DNA of 64,000 nt, taken from positions 372,001-436,000 of the forward strand of contig NZ_LMIO01000002.1 of NCBI RefSeq assembly GCF_001428745.1, given 5' to 3'. A program made the position numbers and the translations under genes. Under the pieces are notes generated by a model. That model ran no database searches and was not told the origin of the DNA. It worked only from the letters and a program-made list of their open reading frames with translations. This document shows positions 17,217-25,885 of this stretch, in pieces; position 1 is the first letter of the stretch; each line of letters begins with the position of its first letter. Origin of the DNA: Leifsonia sp. Root227 (GTDB taxonomy: Bacteria; Actinomycetota; Actinomycetes; Actinomycetales; Microbacteriaceae).

Positions 17217-19385
17217 ATGTCCAGCGAGCCGGAAGACTTCATCCCGGACCCTTACCAGCGCGCGGAGACCGTTCCGCCGGAGATCCTGCGGTCCGGGCTG
17301 TCCAGGCGTGGGATGCTCAAAGCGCTCGGCCTGCTCGGAGGGGCAGCCGTGCTCGGCGGGACGACGGGGGCGGCCTTCGCCGGTCAGGCCGCATCAGGGA
17401 GCCAGCGCGAGACGGCAGCACGGTATGTGCTCCCCGAGGGGTTCGCCGGTGACATCAGCGACCTGAAGCACGTCGTGGTGCTCATCCAGGAGAACCGCGC
17501 GTTCGACCACTACTACGGGGCGCTTCCCGGGGTGCGTGGCTTCAGCGACAAGCAGGCCCTGCGGTTCCAGAACGGCACGGACGTGTTCTCGCAGCCGAAC
17601 GGCTCGTCGTTCGTCAAGCCGAGCAGGGTGACCACCGTCGCCGGCACCACGACGGGACTCGACCACTCGTACTCCGGTGGCCTCGGCGCCTGGTCGAACG
17701 GCCGCTACAACAACTGGATCGGCGCGAAGGGACCGGCGACGATGCAGTACGTCACCGGCGAGGAGATTCCGTGGCAGTGGTCGCTCGCCAGCGCGTACAC
17801 GATCTGCGACGCCTGGCACTGCTCCGTCATGGGCCCGACCACCCCGAACCGGCTCTACCACTGGACGGGCACCTCCAACGGGGTCACGGACAACGGCGCG
17901 GAGTCGAACGGCACGCGCGCCTGGCAGACCTACCCGGAGGCGCTGCAGAAGGCGGGCGTCTCCTGGCGCATCTACGTCGACAACAGCAACAACGGCAGCA
18001 GCTGGGTCGGCGACTACACCGACAACCCGATCCGCGGCTTCGCGACGTTCACCACCTCAGGCTCGACCGCCACCGACGCAGCCAACCGGGTGGATGCGGT
18101 CAAGAACGCACAGGGGACCGGGCTGGTCTGGCGGGCGGGCTCGGCCCCGTACGCGCCGACCGGCGCCCCGAACAACGACAGCGACGCCAACCTCAACGCC
18201 GTGCTCGGCGACTTCATCGCCGCCTGCCAGCCTGGCACGGCGCATCCCCTGCCGCAGGTGTCGTGGATCGTCGCACCGTACGGCTGGACAGAGCATCCGT
18301 CGGCCAACCCCGAGCACGGCGCGCACTTCAGCAACCGGGTGCTGCAGACGCTGCAGAGCAACCCAGAGCTGTGGAAGAGCACGCTGCTGATCATGACGTT
18401 CGACGAGAACGACGGGTACTACGACCACGTCCTGCCGCCGTACGCCGAACCAGGCACCCCCGGCGAGTACTCGGGCAGCACGCCCATCGGCTACGGCGCT
18501 CGCGTGCCGGCAATCCTGGTGTCGCCGTGGACCAGAGGCGGCTGGGTGAACAGCGAGACCTTCGACCACACCTCGATCCTGCAGTTCCTCGAGACCTGGA
18601 CGACAGCGCTCGGCACCCCGGCGCTCAGCACGACCATCACGGACTGGCGGCGCGGCATCAGCGGCGACCTGACGAGCGCGCTGGACTTCGCGCATCCGGT
18701 GGTGGACATCCCCTCGCTGCCCGACACGGAAGCACTGGTGCAGATCGCCCGCGCCGGAGGCATCATCAGCACGCAGGTTCCGCCAGCGGACAAGTGGGAA
18801 GGCGGAACGCTCCGTCCCCGCCCGCTCTCGTTCCACCCGCACGGCACGTTCGAGGAGGACAGGGAGACCGGTACGGTGACCGCGCGCCTCAGCCTCGCCG
18901 GAGGACCGGCGGGCAAGACGGTGAGCCTGCAGGCGTTCCCCGACAAGTACCTGCCGTTCACGAACACGCCGCACACCGTGTCCGCGACAGCGCCGGCGGC
19001 GTACAGCTGGGATGCGGCGGCGCACGACGGCCGCTACGCCTTCACGGTCTACGGCCCCGACGGCTTCGTGCGCTCGCACGCCGGCACGGTCCTGCCGGCC
19101 GGGCAGGACAACGCCGGCGTCCCCCGGGTGGACGTCGACCTGGTCACCGGCGGCGAGCCTGTGCTCGGCATCGCGCTGCACAACGACGGGCTGGAGGCCG
19201 TGCATTACGGCCTCGCCGCCAACGACTTCGCCGGAGGGACGCGCAGCGTGTGGGTGCACCCCGGAAAGGCCGAGAAGGTGACCTGGCCGACCACGGACGG
19301 CTGCTACGACGTGATCATCACGGCCGACACCGGAAGCGGGTGGCAGCACCGCTACGCCGGACGGGTCGCCCAGCTCAGCGCCTGA
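17217..19385 (+). CDS. Phosphocholine-specific phospholipase C, Tat-exported
   Basis: The enzyme cleaves phospholipids such as phosphatidylcholine to diacylglycerol and a phosphorylated head group, outside the membrane. The 722-residue protein starts with a Tat signal: twin arginines at 30-31 in SRRGMLKALG, then a hydrophobic stretch to about residue 60. The phosphoesterase domain (about 80-480) shows VLIQENRAFDHYYGALPG near 84-101 and FDENDGYYDHVLPP near 392-405. Two DUF756-type C-terminal domains follow (about 515-620 and 630-720). Unusually, about 28 residues precede the twin arginines. Confidence 0.93.
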   Translation: MSSEPEDFIPDPYQRAETVPPEILRSGLSRRGMLKALGLLGGAAVLGGTTGAAFAGQAASGSQRETAARYVLPEGFAGDISDLKHVVVLIQENRAFDHYYGALPGVRGFSDKQALRFQNGTDVFSQPNGSSFVKPSRVTTVAGTTTGLDHSYSGGLGAWSNGRYNNWIGAKGPATMQYVTGEEIPWQWSLASAYTICDAWHCSVMGPTTPNRLYHWTGTSNGVTDNGAESNGTRAWQTYPEALQKAGVSWRIYVDNSNNGSSWVGDYTDNPIRGFATFTTSGSTATDAANRVDAVKNAQGTGLVWRAGSAPYAPTGAPNNDSDANLNAVLGDFIAACQPGTAHPLPQVSWIVAPYGWTEHPSANPEHGAHFSNRVLQTLQSNPELWKSTLLIMTFDENDGYYDHVLPPYAEPGTPGEYSGSTPIGYGARVPAILVSPWTRGGWVNSETFDHTSILQFLETWTTALGTPALSTTITDWRRGISGDLTSALDFAHPVVDIPSLPDTEALVQIARAGGIISTQVPPADKWEGGTLRPRPLSFHPHGTFEEDRETGTVTARLSLAGGPAGKTVSLQAFPDKYLPFTNTPHTVSATAPAAYSWDAAAHDGRYAFTVYGPDGFVRSHAGTVLPAGQDNAGVPRVDVDLVTGGEPVLGIALHNDGLEAVHYGLAANDFAGGTRSVWVHPGKAEKVTWPTTDGCYDVIITADTGSGWQHRYAGRVAQLSA

Positions 19386-19430
19386 GCGGCCTCGGGTCCC
19401 GTCAGCTCCGTTCCGATCAGCCGAGCACTC

Positions 19431-19475
19431 GTTCGCCCAGCCCCCGTTCGTCCAGACCCCGTTCGCCCAGACCCC
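19431..19475. repeat. Three tandem 15-base units between plc and the LamG gene
   Basis: GTTCGCCCAGCCCCC, GTTCGTCCAGACCCC and GTTCGCCCAGACCCC lie head to tail in the 101-base gap. They differ from each other at one to two positions. The repeat ends 11 bases before the ATG of the next gene, so it would sit in the leader of a shared message. Confidence 0.8.
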
Positions 19476-19486
19476 GAAAGACACCC

Positions 19487-22400
19487 ATGACCGTGCAGCG
19501 TCTCCTCCGTCGTCTCTCCCCGCGCACGCGAGCGCACCGCATCATCGCCGCCGCCGCCGCGCTGGCCGTGGCCGTGGTCGGCGCGGTCGCCGTGGTCGGC
19601 GCGTCGTACGCAGCGAGCGCGAGCCCGGCGTTCGACCCGCAGGACGCCATCACGCCTGTCGCGTCGTACACCTTCGACGGCGACGCAGGAACGACGGTCG
19701 CCGACTCGTCCGGCAACGGGAACGACGCCGCGTGGAAGGGGACACCGGCGTACGTCGGCGGTGTCTCCGGCAGCGCGGCCGTGGTCAGCGGCGGCGTCAA
19801 CTACGTCAAGCTGCCGCTCGTCGCAGGCAAGACGGATGCGTCCTCCAGCTTCTCCTACGAGTTCTGGGTCTCCGAGCAGTCGCGGACCAGCTACGGCCCG
19901 ATCGTCAGCAACCAGGACTTCGCGACATGCAACAACGCAGGACTGACCCTGTACAACCAGGCGACGGCCGGGGTGCTGGAGGCGTGCTGGGGGAAGACCG
20001 CGGGCGGCACCAAGGAGTATGTGCACGGCATCTCCAGCAGCATCCTGAACACCTGGCACCACGTCGCCGTCGTGGTCGACCGCTCGACGAACACCGGGAC
20101 GTTCTACGTCGACGGCGTGCAGAAGGCGACGGCGCCGGCCGGGTCGATCACGGCGGCGACGGCGTTCGCCAGCGGGCTCGCGTTCAACATCGGCGGTCTC
20201 AGCGGCAGCGAGGACGACACGGGGGACGGCTACATCAACGCCTCGATCGACGACTTCAACTTCTTCGCAGCGGCGATCCCCGGCAGCCAGGTGGCGGCGG
20301 ACTACGCGGCCAGCAAGCCGACCGTCGTCGCGTACACGGTGGCGTTCGACGGCAACGGCGCAGGCGGAGGGGCGACGGCGTCGCAGACCCTGACCTCTGG
20401 TCAGGCGGCGGCGCTGACCGCGAACGGCTTCAGCAGAGCGGGCTACCAGTTCCGTGGCTGGGCGACCAGTGCATCCGGGGCCGTCGTGTACACCGACGGG
20501 CAGACGGTCAGCGATCTCGCGACCCAGGCCGGAGCGACCGTGACACTGTACGCGGTCTGGAACCGCTACCGCGCGCAGGGGGACACGGTCGCCCCGATCG
20601 TCTCGTACGACTTCGACGGGGACACGGGGAGCGCAGTGTCGGACAGCTCCGGCAGCGGCAACGCAGGCGCGTGGTCCGGCACGCCGTCGTATGCGGCAGG
20701 AATCGCGGGGAAGGCCGCGTACGTCAACTCGCCTGCAGGGAGTCAGCAGGGGGTCAACTTCTTCTCTCTGCCGCTGATCGCGGGCAGGACGGACGCCTCG
20801 TCCAGCTTCTCCTACGTCTTCTGGATGAACGAGTCGGCGACCAGCTCCGACTCGCCCATCGTGTCCAATCAGGACTTCACGCACTGCTACAACAAGGGCA
20901 CGACGCTGTACAACACGGCCGGACAGCCAGGAATCCTGCGCGCCTGCTTCGGCAGGAACGGCACGTCGACCACGCAGAACTACCTCGCGAACGTCAGCGG
21001 CAGCTCCGTGATCGGCGCCTGGCACCAGGTCGCCGTGGTGGCGGACAGGACCGCCGGCACCATGACCACCTACCTGGACGGGCAGGAGACGGCGCGGAGC
21101 ACGGGGCTGACCAGCGCGTTCTCCCTGGTCAGCGGCAACCCGTTCCGGGTCGGTGCCGAGGGATCCGGCGCGGACACCGGCGACGGCTTCGTCAACGCCG
21201 CCATCGACGACTTCGACTTCTACGACGCGCCGATCAGCGCCGCGCAAGTGCTGAACGAGTACACCGCGACGCAGCCGAGCACCGAGCCGTCCGACACAGG
21301 AGCGACCATCGCCCGCGGGTTCGTGAGCGACACCTTCCGCGCGCCTCAGGTGCGGGTGGGCGGCGCGGTCGCGCAGCCGGTCGGCGGCCTCTGGAACGGC
21401 GACGCCGTGACCGCGTACAGTAAGGTCTCCGGCGACGACTGGCTGAGCGTCGGAGCGGACGGCACGGTCACCGGCACGGCCCCGGCGACGGCGCCGGCCG
21501 ACCCCGCGACCATCACCGTGCAGGCGACAGACGGCGCCACCACGTCGCGCATCGAGGTCGAGGTCCCTGTCCTCGCCGCCGACGAAGAACCGCAGCTCGC
21601 CGCGGCGACCTGGAACCTGTGGGATGCGGGCAGTCACGTGAACGACGCGACGTTCAAGGAGCTGGCGGTGATCGCATCCAACGGGCTGGACGTGATCGGC
21701 GTGCAGCAAGACGACGGGACGGCGGCGGCGAGGCTCGCCCGTGCGCTCGGTTGGCACTCCGTCGAAGGGGACGGAGGGGTGGGCATCGTCTCCGCATACC
21801 CTCTGGATGCCGGCGCAGGGCTGCGACCGACGGCGGCGGGCACCACTCTTCCGGCCGTCTGGGCGACGGCCGACGTGCTCGGGCGGGACGTGCGCCTGTG
21901 GAGCGCAGGGCTCGACAGCGACGCATACGGCCCGCACGCTGCCTGCCAGGGCGGCGTGACAGACCAGGCTGCGCTGATCGACGCGGAGAAGAAGACGGCG
22001 AGGTACGACCAGTCCGTGGCGCTCGCGACGGCGGTCGGCGCGGACGCGAAGCGGGCTGGCGCGACGCCGGTGATCCTCCTCGCCGACCTGGAGTCGCCAT
22101 CGGGCGAGGACTGGACCACCGCGACCGCCGCTGCGCACTGCGGCGTCGGCTCCGTGACCTGGCCGGTGCCCGCCGCTCTGACGAAGGCTGGACTGACGGA
22201 CAGCTACCGCGCCGCCCATCCAGACCCGACGACCGCCGCCGGCAACTCGTGGTCACCCCTGGTGGCGACCGACCCCGCGTCGGGGACGGCCGAGCCGCAG
22301 GACCGCATCGACTACGTCTACTCCGCCGGCGCCGACCTGACGGTGGTCGGCTCCAACACGCTGGTCGCGGGCTGGCCATCGGCGAGGAACGTCGTGGGCA

Positions 22401-22801
22401 ACGCCTGGACGAGCAACCACCGCGCGGTCGTGACGACGTTCCGGCTCGCCCCGGTCGCGGTGACGACGCCGACACCGACGCCCACTCCGACCCAGACACC
22501 GAATCCGACCCAGACACCGACGCAGACCCCGAACCCGACGCAGACCCCGAACCCGACGAGCACGCCGGCACCCTCCGGGACGCCGTCTCCGACTGATCCG
22601 GTGATTCCGTCGGCGACGGGCTCGGCCGATCCCGGCGATGCCCAGGCAGGCACGACCCCGCCGCACGGGCCGGGCGGCGACGGCCTGGCCTGGACGGGCT
22701 CGACCGTGCCCGTCGCGCTGGTCATCGCGGCGATCGCGGCCATCCTGGTCGGCCTCTTCGTCCGCCGCTCGCGATACCGCGCGAACTCCGACCGGCGCTA
22801 G
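19487..22801 (+). CDS. Large secreted wall-anchored protein: two LamG domains, Flg_new repeat, EEP-like domain, LAWTG sortase signal
   Basis: The 1104-residue protein has a basic start and hydrophobic signal (about 1-45). LamG-type domains cover about 50-280 and 366-595. Between them lies an InlB-type B-repeat (about 281-360, ending TLYAVWN). An Ig-like stretch covers about 605-700. An endonuclease/exonuclease/phosphatase-like domain follows (about 705-990), then a Thr/Pro/Gln linker to about 1045. The end is a sorting signal: LAWTG at 1067-1071, a hydrophobic helix and a basic tail. LAxTG is the known class E sortase motif. In the EEP domain the usual catalytic Glu is Gln741, GDFN reads ADLE (866-869) and SDH reads SNH (976-978), so activity is doubtful. 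It follows plc on the same strand. Confidence 0.9.
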   Translation: MTVQRLLRRLSPRTRAHRIIAAAAALAVAVVGAVAVVGASYAASASPAFDPQDAITPVASYTFDGDAGTTVADSSGNGNDAAWKGTPAYVGGVSGSAAVVSGGVNYVKLPLVAGKTDASSSFSYEFWVSEQSRTSYGPIVSNQDFATCNNAGLTLYNQATAGVLEACWGKTAGGTKEYVHGISSSILNTWHHVAVVVDRSTNTGTFYVDGVQKATAPAGSITAATAFASGLAFNIGGLSGSEDDTGDGYINASIDDFNFFAAAIPGSQVAADYAASKPTVVAYTVAFDGNGAGGGATASQTLTSGQAAALTANGFSRAGYQFRGWATSASGAVVYTDGQTVSDLATQAGATVTLYAVWNRYRAQGDTVAPIVSYDFDGDTGSAVSDSSGSGNAGAWSGTPSYAAGIAGKAAYVNSPAGSQQGVNFFSLPLIAGRTDASSSFSYVFWMNESATSSDSPIVSNQDFTHCYNKGTTLYNTAGQPGILRACFGRNGTSTTQNYLANVSGSSVIGAWHQVAVVADRTAGTMTTYLDGQETARSTGLTSAFSLVSGNPFRVGAEGSGADTGDGFVNAAIDDFDFYDAPISAAQVLNEYTATQPSTEPSDTGATIARGFVSDTFRAPQVRVGGAVAQPVGGLWNGDAVTAYSKVSGDDWLSVGADGTVTGTAPATAPADPATITVQATDGATTSRIEVEVPVLAADEEPQLAAATWNLWDAGSHVNDATFKELAVIASNGLDVIGVQQDDGTAAARLARALGWHSVEGDGGVGIVSAYPLDAGAGLRPTAAGTTLPAVWATADVLGRDVRLWSAGLDSDAYGPHAACQGGVTDQAALIDAEKKTARYDQSVALATAVGADAKRAGATPVILLADLESPSGEDWTTATAAAHCGVGSVTWPVPAALTKAGLTDSYRAAHPDPTTAAGNSWSPLVATDPASGTAEPQDRIDYVYSAGADLTVVGSNTLVAGWPSARNVVGNAWTSNHRAVVTTFRLAPVAVTTPTPTPTPTQTPNPTQTPTQTPNPTQTPNPTSTPAPSGTPSPTDPVIPSATGSADPGDAQAGTTPPHGPGGDGLAWTGSTVPVALVIAAIAAILVGLFVRRSRYRANSDRR

Positions 22802-22811
22802 CCGGCCACGG

Positions 22812-22861
22812 GTCGTGCGAAAGGTGCGGGCCAGCAGGCGCTGCCGCGCCTTTCGCACGAC
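22812..22861. terminator. Perfect 13-base-pair hairpin between convergent genes
   Basis: GTCGTGCGAAAGG (22812-22824) is exactly complementary to CCTTTCGCACGAC (22849-22861), with a 24-base loop. It lies between the ends of the LamG gene and the alpha/beta hydrolase gene, so it can serve both strands. No T-run follows. Confidence 0.7.
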
Positions 22862-22876
22862 GCGATCCGGCGGCCG

Positions 22877-23761
22877 TCACGCGGGGTCGCGCAGCCAGAC
22901 CAGTGCGAGCGGCAGTGCGGCCAGCGCGGAGACGTGGCCGTCGCGCTGGCGCAGCAGCAGGTCGGCGTTCGGGATGCGATCCAGCAGGGCGTGTGCGTGC
23001 GCAACAGGCACGACGCGGTCGGCGCCGCCGTGCACGAGCAAGGTCGGCGCCGTGACGGCCGCGAGGTCGATGCCCCAGGGCGTGACGTACGCCACGTCGT
23101 CGTCCGACTCGCCCGCCGGCCCTGAGGCGGAGCCGGCCTGCGCGTCGGCGCCGAGCGGGCCCCAGGCGCCGGAGAGCGCCGCCCAGTCGCGGTCGGTGAA
23201 GGAGGACTCGTCGAACTCGGCGCGCTCGGCGTGGTGGAGGCGCGCATCCCTGCCCATGATGGCGGTGAGCAGCGCCTCGGGGGAGGCCATGCCGTCGAAC
23301 CAGTCATCGGTGTCCCAGCGGGGCGCCAGCGAGGCGATCGTGGCGACGGCTGTGACCCTGTCCGGAGCGATGGCGGCGCAGGCGAGCGCGTGCGGGCCGC
23401 CGCCCGATGCCCCGGCGGTCACGAACGTGTCGATCCCGAGCGCATCCAGCACCAGGAGGGCGTCCGCGGCCGCGGAGGCGATGGTGCGACCCGGGTTCTC
23501 CGTAGAACCCGGATACCCAGGGCGCGCCACAGAGACGACGCGCAGCCCTGCGGCATCCGCCGCCGCCGCGATCGGTGGGATGATCGCGCCCGTCTGCGGT
23601 GTGCCGTGATGCCAGAGCACCGTGCCGCCCGTGGTGGGTGCGCCGGTGTCGAAGTACCGGACGGTGCGGCCGTCCGGGGTGGTGAGCTCCGCGCCACCTG
23701 TCGGACCCTGTTCGCCCGCGTCGGCCTCGTCGCCCGCGGTGCCTTCCTCCTGCATGGTCAT
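22877..23761 (-). CDS. Alpha/beta hydrolase
   Basis: The 294-residue protein shows the alpha/beta-hydrolase order. The oxyanion HG motif is in VLWHHGTPQTG (about residues 48-58), and the nucleophile elbow GASGGG (about 118-123) carries the catalytic Ser. The catalytic Asp is probably in LLVHGGADRVVP (about 235-246) and the His in RQRDGHVSALA (about 269-279). The acidic first 25 residues look disordered. The substrate is unknown. It is convergent with the LamG gene. Confidence 0.88.
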   Translation of the reverse strand: MTMQEEGTAGDEADAGEQGPTGGAELTTPDGRTVRYFDTGAPTTGGTVLWHHGTPQTGAIIPPIAAAADAAGLRVVSVARPGYPGSTENPGRTIASAAADALLVLDALGIDTFVTAGASGGGPHALACAAIAPDRVTAVATIASLAPRWDTDDWFDGMASPEALLTAIMGRDARLHHAERAEFDESSFTDRDWAALSGAWGPLGADAQAGSASGPAGESDDDVAYVTPWGIDLAAVTAPTLLVHGGADRVVPVAHAHALLDRIPNADLLLRQRDGHVSALAALPLALVWLRDPA

Positions 23762-23826
23762 AGCCGGATCGTACGCCTGGTCCCTCCCGGCGCCGATGGA
23801 TCACCGTCGTCCGTGGTCGAGCGCGG

Positions 23827-24330
23827 TCAGTGGATGATCGCTTTGAGGATGATCATGGCGACCCCGAACAGTGCGGTGCAGACGGCGCCGAGGATCCTGA
23901 TCGGCCAAGAATCGCCGCGGAGCGCAAAGACGGTGAAGCCGAGGACGGCCAGGATCGCCACCCCCAGCCAGAGCGCCACCCAGAGGGCGACCGTGTCGTC
24001 GACGATCCGGAGGGCGCCGAGCAGGAGGACGACGGACGGCGGGATCGCGGAGGTGAGGAAGCCCACCGAGCGGCGCAGCGACCGGTTGAGCGAAACGGAC
24101 AGGGGGGCGCGTTTGCCCATGTCGACGCCGTGGCCCGCGATTGTCCCCGAATACACGTGCGCCGCCCAGAAGACGACGACGGTCGTGATCACGGACACGA
24201 AGACCGACATCGAACTGGCGCCGTGAGCGCCGGCGGCCACGATCATCCCGTTGACGAGCACGGTGCCGTAGACCGACTCCTCCGTGATGAAGTCGACCCT
24301 GGCCCGGCGGAGGGCATCGGTCGTCGTCAT
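23827..24330 (-). CDS. Integral membrane protein of unknown function
   Basis: The 167-residue protein has about five hydrophobic segments: near residues 22-42, 45-65, 95-112, 117-137 and 145-165. SVYGTVLVNGMIVAAGAHG is the most distinctive part, and a basic loop (LNRSLRRSVG) lies around residue 85. I do not recognise the family. Its ATG overlaps the stop of the upstream MFS gene (ATGA at 24327-24330), so it is probably translated from the same message and might assist that pump. Confidence 0.75.
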   Translation of the reverse strand: MTTTDALRRARVDFITEESVYGTVLVNGMIVAAGAHGASSMSVFVSVITTVVVFWAAHVYSGTIAGHGVDMGKRAPLSVSLNRSLRRSVGFLTSAIPPSVVLLLGALRIVDDTVALWVALWLGVAILAVLGFTVFALRGDSWPIRILGAVCTALFGVAMIILKAIIH

Positions 24331-25748
24331 GTCGCCCCCGCCGCGCGCGGCTCACGGGGATGCGCGCCGGTCGCGTCCCTCGGCAGGAACAGGGCGGCGA
24401 CCAGGCCGCCGAGCCCGAGGATCGCCAGCACGGTCATCGCCGACCCGTACGCTGCGGAGCCCGCAGCGACGTTGGCGATCAGGATGGTGCCTGCCACAGC
24501 GGTACCGAGCGTCGAGCCCAGGTTCGATACGCTGCGGGAGAGCCCGGAGATCTCGCCCTGCGCCTTCTCCGGGAAGGCCGACTGGACGACGTTGACCGAC
24601 GGCGTCAGCATCAGGCCGAGGCCGGCGCCGATGAGGAACAGCCCTGGGACGAACGACCAGTCCGTGCTGCTGCCGGCGACGAGCCAGATCAGGAGCACGA
24701 TCCCCGGTACGCACAGGACGAAGCCGGTCAGGATGAGTGCGCGCTGCGAGAACCGGGTGGCGAGCCGCCCGGCGATCAGCGAGGTCAGCAGCAGCCCGAC
24801 CGTCGCGGCCGTGAAGATCACCCCTGTGGCGATGGCGCTGTGCCCGCGCACCACCTGCAGGTAGGCGGAGACGGTGAACGACGTGCCCATCAGCACGATC
24901 CACTGCACGTTCTGGGTGATGAGCGCGATGTTCGAGAGCCGGTTGCGGAACAGTGCGGTGGAGAGCAGCGCCTCCTTGCCTGCGTGCTCGCGGCGCCGCA
25001 CCCACCAGAAGAACAGGACCAGGATCACGATCCCCGCCCCGATGAGCACGATCATGAGAGGCACGCTGTTGTCCGCGGCGAGGATGCCGAGCACGACGGC
25101 GAACAGGCCGAGCGCGGAGAGCACGGCTCCGACGACGTCGAACGGGCGGCGCGGATCGGCCGGGACCGGATCGGTGAGCCGCCTGCTCAGCAGCAGGATG
25201 ACGACGATGATCAGCGCCTGGAACAGGAACGCGGCGCGCCAGCTGATCACGGTGGTGATCAGGCCGCCGATCAGCGGCCCCGCCGCCGCCCCCAGGCCGC
25301 CGAGCCCACTGATCACGCCGAACGCCCACGCGCGTGTCGGGATGTCGGAGAGGTAGAGCGTGGTGAGGATGTAGACGGGCGGGATGAGGAGCGCGGTGCC
25401 GACGCCCTCCAGCAGGCTGTTGCCGATGATGAGCGCCCAGAGTCCTGGTGCCACCGCGCTCACCAGCGCGCCGACGCCGTAGACGATGAGCCCGAGGGTG
25501 AAGCAGCGCTTGCGGCCGATCTTGTCGGTCAGTTTTCCCGCCGGGATCATCAGCGCGGCCATGGTCAGCAGGAACAGGGTGATGCTCACCTGCACTCCCT
25601 GCACGGTCGTGCCGAGATCGCGCGAGATGTCGTTGATCATCACGTTCATGTTCGAGCCGGCGAAGCTGCAGATGAATTGCGCGAGAGCGAGCGGAGCGAT
25701 GAGCCGGCGGACCCCGGCGTGGGATGAGGCCGTGAAGGATGCGGTCAT
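24327..25748 (-). CDS. MFS transporter, DHA2-like drug efflux family
   Basis: This 473-residue carrier has about fourteen hydrophobic segments. LADKIG-type motif A is seen as GKLTDKIGRKR (about residues 70-80). The motif-C-like GLGGLGAAAGPLIGGLI (read in parts near 135-152) is typical of antiporters. The ATG at 25748 is preceded by AGGAGGT with good spacing, although the frame runs further upstream. It is coupled to the small membrane gene downstream and divergent from the GH15 gene. Confidence 0.9.
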   Translation of the reverse strand: MTASFTASSHAGVRRLIAPLALAQFICSFAGSNMNVMINDISRDLGTTVQGVQVSITLFLLTMAALMIPAGKLTDKIGRKRCFTLGLIVYGVGALVSAVAPGLWALIIGNSLLEGVGTALLIPPVYILTTLYLSDIPTRAWAFGVISGLGGLGAAAGPLIGGLITTVISWRAAFLFQALIIVVILLLSRRLTDPVPADPRRPFDVVGAVLSALGLFAVVLGILAADNSVPLMIVLIGAGIVILVLFFWWVRRREHAGKEALLSTALFRNRLSNIALITQNVQWIVLMGTSFTVSAYLQVVRGHSAIATGVIFTAATVGLLLTSLIAGRLATRFSQRALILTGFVLCVPGIVLLIWLVAGSSTDWSFVPGLFLIGAGLGLMLTPSVNVVQSAFPEKAQGEISGLSRSVSNLGSTLGTAVAGTILIANVAAGSAAYGSAMTVLAILGLGGLVAALFLPRDATGAHPREPRAAGAT

Positions 25749-25885
25749 GACGACCTCCTGCCGGAAAGGTGGGCTTTCCGCTGGCACCGGATCATAGTCC
25801 CAGACGGCCGCGAGGATAACCCTTGTGCTGGCTGTCGGCGCACACGCGGGTCTATAGTGGGCGCCATCGTCCGAGGAGGGCTCCC

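Noticed and set aside
22460..22575. Short regularly spaced repeats resembling a CRISPR or minisatellite
   Set aside because: They encode the Thr/Pro/Gln/Asn linker of the wall protein in frame. Spacing and unit length are those of a peptide repeat, without unique spacers.
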